A program made the position numbers and the translations under genes. A stretch of DNA of 64,000 bases, taken from NCBI GenBank assembly GCA_903837495.1, contig CAILUT010000056.1, positions 1 to 64,000 on the forward strand, written 5' to 3'. The notes under the pieces are model-generated. The model had not been told where the DNA came from. It did no database searches and was given only the letters and a program-made list of their open reading frames with translations. The stretch comes from an uncultured Flavobacteriales bacterium. GTDB taxonomy: Bacteria > Bacteroidota > Bacteroidia > CAIKAF01. This document shows positions 61,500 through 64,000 of the stretch, one piece after another (position 1 is the first letter of the stretch; each line of letters opens with the position of its first letter).

Positions 61500-62450
61500 A
61501 TGAAACGTTTTGTTGCCGTATTGTCCTTGATTTTTACATTCGCATTTTCTACTTTGGGAATGGCTCAATCGCGGCGATATGCCACCGAGCAAAGCTGGAA
61601 GGAGAATTTTCGAGTGGTTACTGGGGTTGGCACCATGAATTTTTTAGGAGATTTGGGCGGGTCGAACGACATAGGTCGTTCCTTTTTGGCCGACTGGGAT
61701 TGGGAGGCTGTACGTCCTGTAATTCAGGTGGGTGCTCGGTATCAGTGGCATCGCCGATTTGCCACCCGGGCTTCGTTTAATTTTGGTTGGACCATTGGCA
61801 AGGACGCATGGTCTGAAGATCCGGCCCGGAACGCCCGAAATTTGTCTTTTCATTCGTTCAACTTTGAGTGGGGCTTTTTGCCTGAATTTTATTTCTTGCC
61901 CGATGTTCCATTGAAAGGGCGTTACCGCCGCCGTGGGGTTACCGGAAAATCCGGTCGCCCAGTTTTGGGTTACATCTACAGCGGTATTGTTGGTTTTACC
62001 ATGAATCCAATGGCCCGAAATCCCTACGACGGGCAAACCTATGCCCTTCAACCGCTGGGCACCGAAGGGCAGTTTGTGTTGCCTACCCGCGACCCATACA
62101 GCTTGGTTCAAATTGCCATTCCCATTGGAGTTGGGTTCTCGTTTAAACTGACCAACGAAATTAACCTGGACGTTGAAGTGGGTTGGAGAAGAACCTTTAC
62201 CGATTACATGGACGACGTATCTTCGACCTATGTTGACCCCAATTTGTTTGACAGCGACGTGGCCAAACAACTTTCGATCGGAACTCAAGCCTATTATTTG
62301 GACCAAACTCCCGAGCCCGGTGTTCAGATTTTTGGCCCCGGCGACCAACGTGGCAACCCCCAAGACAACGACACCTACATGTTTTTTGCTTTTAACCTAA
62401 GTTGGAAACTCACCGCTTTCCAAAATTCCGCACCCAAATACCCACGTTAA
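61500..62450 (+). CDS. PorG-like outer-membrane beta-barrel protein (DUF6089), first copy
   Basis: 316 residues. Signal peptide 1-22 (STLGMAQ), then an eight-strand-type barrel: GVGTMNFLGDLGG, VGARYQWHRRF, LPEFYFLPDVPL, IAIPIGVGFSFKLTNEINL, VEVGWRRTFTDYMDDVSSTYVDP and a final aromatic strand (FAFNLSWKL). The FTDYLDDVS-type motif and gene order nadK-porG-uppS mark the DUF6089/PorG family. PorG is a T9SS outer-membrane protein that contacts the PorK/PorN ring. Two adjacent copies occur, so one may be the PorG proper and the other a variant; I cannot say which. Confidence 0.82.
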   Translation: MKRFVAVLSLIFTFAFSTLGMAQSRRYATEQSWKENFRVVTGVGTMNFLGDLGGSNDIGRSFLADWDWEAVRPVIQVGARYQWHRRFATRASFNFGWTIGKDAWSEDPARNARNLSFHSFNFEWGFLPEFYFLPDVPLKGRYRRRGVTGKSGRPVLGYIYSGIVGFTMNPMARNPYDGQTYALQPLGTEGQFVLPTRDPYSLVQIAIPIGVGFSFKLTNEINLDVEVGWRRTFTDYMDDVSSTYVDPNLFDSDVAKQLSIGTQAYYLDQTPEPGVQIFGPGDQRGNPQDNDTYMFFAFNLSWKLTAFQNSAPKYPR

Positions 62451-62504
62451 TTCGTTCGGAGGGCACCAAACCCTTCGAAACGCCGTTTGCCTACTGAGCA
62501 TATT

Positions 62505-63335
62505 ATGAGGCTATCCTTGGGTTTTCTTTTTGGTCTTTTTTTGCCTTTTCTTTTGAAAGGTCAAACCCATGAACTAGGGTTTGGACTGGGGGGTATGTAC
62601 TATCAGGGCGACATAAATCCAGAGGTTCCCTTTCAGCAATCTCAATGGGCCTTTCAGGCTTTTTACCGAAAGAACTTTGGTTACCATTGGTCTATTCGGG
62701 CCGGTGGATTGATTGGCAAGGTGCGGGGCGACGATTCCCTTGGAAGCTATGATTTCCAAACCTACCGGAATTTGCGTTTTGAAACCGCCATATACGAAGG
62801 GCATGGGCTGCTGGAATTTAACTTTTTGCCCTACAGGCCCGGAAGAACAAACAAAGGTGGGGCCTGGACTCCCTTTGTTTTTGCAGGTCTAAGCTTGTTT
62901 TATTTTTCGCCCCAGGTTCAATACAACGGCAGCTTGATTGATTTGGCAACACTGAATACCGAAGGGCAAAACCTACCCGGTTCTACCTTAGAGGACTATG
63001 GATTTGTTTCCATGGCCATTCCATTTGGTGCCGGAATCAAATTGAAGCTGTCGAATCGATTTAGCTTGTTGGGCGAATGGGGCATGCGCATGACCTTTAC
63101 CGATTACCTTGACGATGTTAGCTATCGGTATCCCAACCAGGCCCAAATGGTTATTATTAACGGGCAGCTGGCCTCCGAATTGTCAGACCCATCTATGGGC
63201 GGAACGGTAGGCGGAAGCACCTTGAGTGGCTACCAACGGGGCACCTCAAATAATTTAGACTGGTATTCCTTTTTCAATGTATCTTTGGTGTTCAAATTTA
63301 ACGACCCTAGTATCTGTTACATGAATGGTCTTTGA
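62505..63335 (+). CDS. porG: PorG-like outer-membrane beta-barrel protein (DUF6089), second copy
   Basis: 276 residues from the ATG at 62505; upstream in-frame codons would spoil the signal peptide (MRLSLGFLFGLFLPFLLKGQ). The barrel has GFGLGGMYYQGDINP, FQAFYRKNFGYHWSIRAG, GLLEFNFLPY, IPFGAGIKLKLSNRFSLLGEWGMRMTFTDYLDDVS and a C-terminal aromatic strand. It matches PorG in length and motif more closely than the first copy. A 9-bp hairpin (62455-62479) without T-tract lies between the two copies. It ends 16 bases before uppS, so the genes are probably one operon. Confidence 0.85.
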   Translation: MRLSLGFLFGLFLPFLLKGQTHELGFGLGGMYYQGDINPEVPFQQSQWAFQAFYRKNFGYHWSIRAGGLIGKVRGDDSLGSYDFQTYRNLRFETAIYEGHGLLEFNFLPYRPGRTNKGGAWTPFVFAGLSLFYFSPQVQYNGSLIDLATLNTEGQNLPGSTLEDYGFVSMAIPFGAGIKLKLSNRFSLLGEWGMRMTFTDYLDDVSYRYPNQAQMVIINGQLASELSDPSMGGTVGGSTLSGYQRGTSNNLDWYSFFNVSLVFKFNDPSICYMNGL

Positions 63336-63351
63336 CCAACAGGCAAAGCGT

Positions 63352-64000
63352 ATGGGATTTAAAGAGCACATTCAATTAGAAATATTGCCTCAGCATGTTG
63401 CCATAATAATGGATGGCAATGGCCGATGGGCCAAGCAAAAAGGCCGGTTGCGGACCTTTGGGCATAAGGTAGGGGTGAAAGCCGTGCAAGAAACTGTTGA
63501 AGGTGCTGCCGAAATTGGTCTAAAGGTGTTGACTTTATATGCTTTTTCGACCGAAAACTGGAATCGCCCTAAGGTCGAAATCAACACCCTGATGAATCTG
63601 TTGGTGGAAACCATTCACCAAGAAACGCCCCGTTTGATTGAAAATCGGATTCAGCTTCGAGCCATGGGCGACCTGAGCCAGCTGCCACTCAGTTGCCAGC
63701 GCCAACTTCAAAAAAGCATAGATAAAACCGCCGACCAAACTGGAATGATTCTGAATCTAGCCTTGTCTTATTCCGCCCGTTGGGAAATATTAAGGGCTGT
63801 AAAAGAACTGGCCAATCAGGTTAAAGACGGCAAGCTGAATCCCGAAGACATCAGCGAAGAGGTGTTTAGCAAACACCTGTGTACGGCCGAATTTCCTGAC
63901 CCTGAATTGCTCATTCGTACCAGCGGAGAACAACGCATCAGCAACTATTTGCTGTGGCAAATCGCCTACAGCGAATTGTATTTTACCTCATGCCTATGGC
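63352..64000 (+). CDS. uppS: Isoprenyl (undecaprenyl) diphosphate synthase, 3' end outside window
   Basis: The ATG at 63352 begins an open frame that runs off the window edge (216 of about 245 residues seen). cis-Prenyltransferase motifs: IIMDGNGRWAKQKG with the catalytic Asp, LTLYAFSTENWNRP, and LLIRTSGEQRISNYLLWQIAYSELYF near the end. The usual NYGGR motif is SYSARWEI here, as in many Bacteroidota. It makes the lipid carrier for peptidoglycan and polysaccharide synthesis. In related genomes bamA usually follows, so that gene is expected just past the window. Confidence 0.95.
   Translation, partial: MGFKEHIQLEILPQHVAIIMDGNGRWAKQKGRLRTFGHKVGVKAVQETVEGAAEIGLKVLTLYAFSTENWNRPKVEINTLMNLLVETIHQETPRLIENRIQLRAMGDLSQLPLSCQRQLQKSIDKTADQTGMILNLALSYSARWEILRAVKELANQVKDGKLNPEDISEEVFSKHLCTAEFPDPELLIRTSGEQRISNYLLWQIAYSELYFTSCLW

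Overview
The window comes from a member of the Bacteroidota. It carries genes for the type IX secretion system (T9SS: porW/sprE, porQ and two porG-like genes) and T9SS cargo proteins with both type A and type B (CHU_C) C-terminal sorting domains. Promoters are of the Bacteroidota TTG / TAnnTTTG kind and Shine-Dalgarno sequences are nearly absent. The T9SS content suggests a free-living Flavobacteriales- or Sphingobacteriales-like organism; the sequence does not fix the genus. I saw no tRNA, rRNA, CRISPR array, insertion sequence or phage gene.

Layout. 1-13000: two tandem giant surface-protein genes (the first cut by the window edge), built from Ig-like, ALK/LTK-type glycine-rich and PKD modules, with long near-identical DNA blocks between them. 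13400-17900: a minus-strand cluster of porW, bactofilin, atpZ, a small membrane protein and secreted proteins. 18100-22000: a periplasmic binding protein, then a Cys-rich secreted protein paired with a TonB-dependent receptor (probably metal-related). 22500-30900: dps, an AlbA_2 protein, sucD, a secreted subtilase and an M1 aminopeptidase. 31500-37600: pdhB-rnr-lipoprotein facing etfB-etfA-bifunctional nuclease. 37800-45300: a class III aminotransferase operon, a TIGR02757 protein, cmk-porQ and purB. 45600-55000: mdh, a CHU_C protein, galE, polA-fluC, and a divergent dinB / LexA-like pair. 55100-64000: a GEVED / beta-helix surface protein, an unknown helical protein, nadK, two porG-like genes and the start of uppS.

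Housekeeping genes (sucD, mdh, pdhB, etfAB: central carbon and electron flow; polA, dinB, rnr: nucleic acids; purB, cmk, nadK: nucleotides and cofactors; galE, uppS: envelope) alternate with secretion machinery and its cargo.

The most striking non-coding signal is a family of six dispersed elements, each 138-142 nt long, at 13060-13198, 13253-13392, 23559-23700, 43742-43880, 45344-45481 and 58809-58948. All share an outer stem, an internal loop able to form G.A pairs, and a central hairpin with a conserved loop. The long arms between them differ in sequence from copy to copy but stay complementary within each copy, and outer-stem positions also change in compensating pairs. This looks like selected secondary structure, most likely RNA. 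Two other repeat arrays (22042-22520 and 31032-31470) also consist of hairpin units. All four convergent gene junctions longer than 100 bp contain one of these repeat types.
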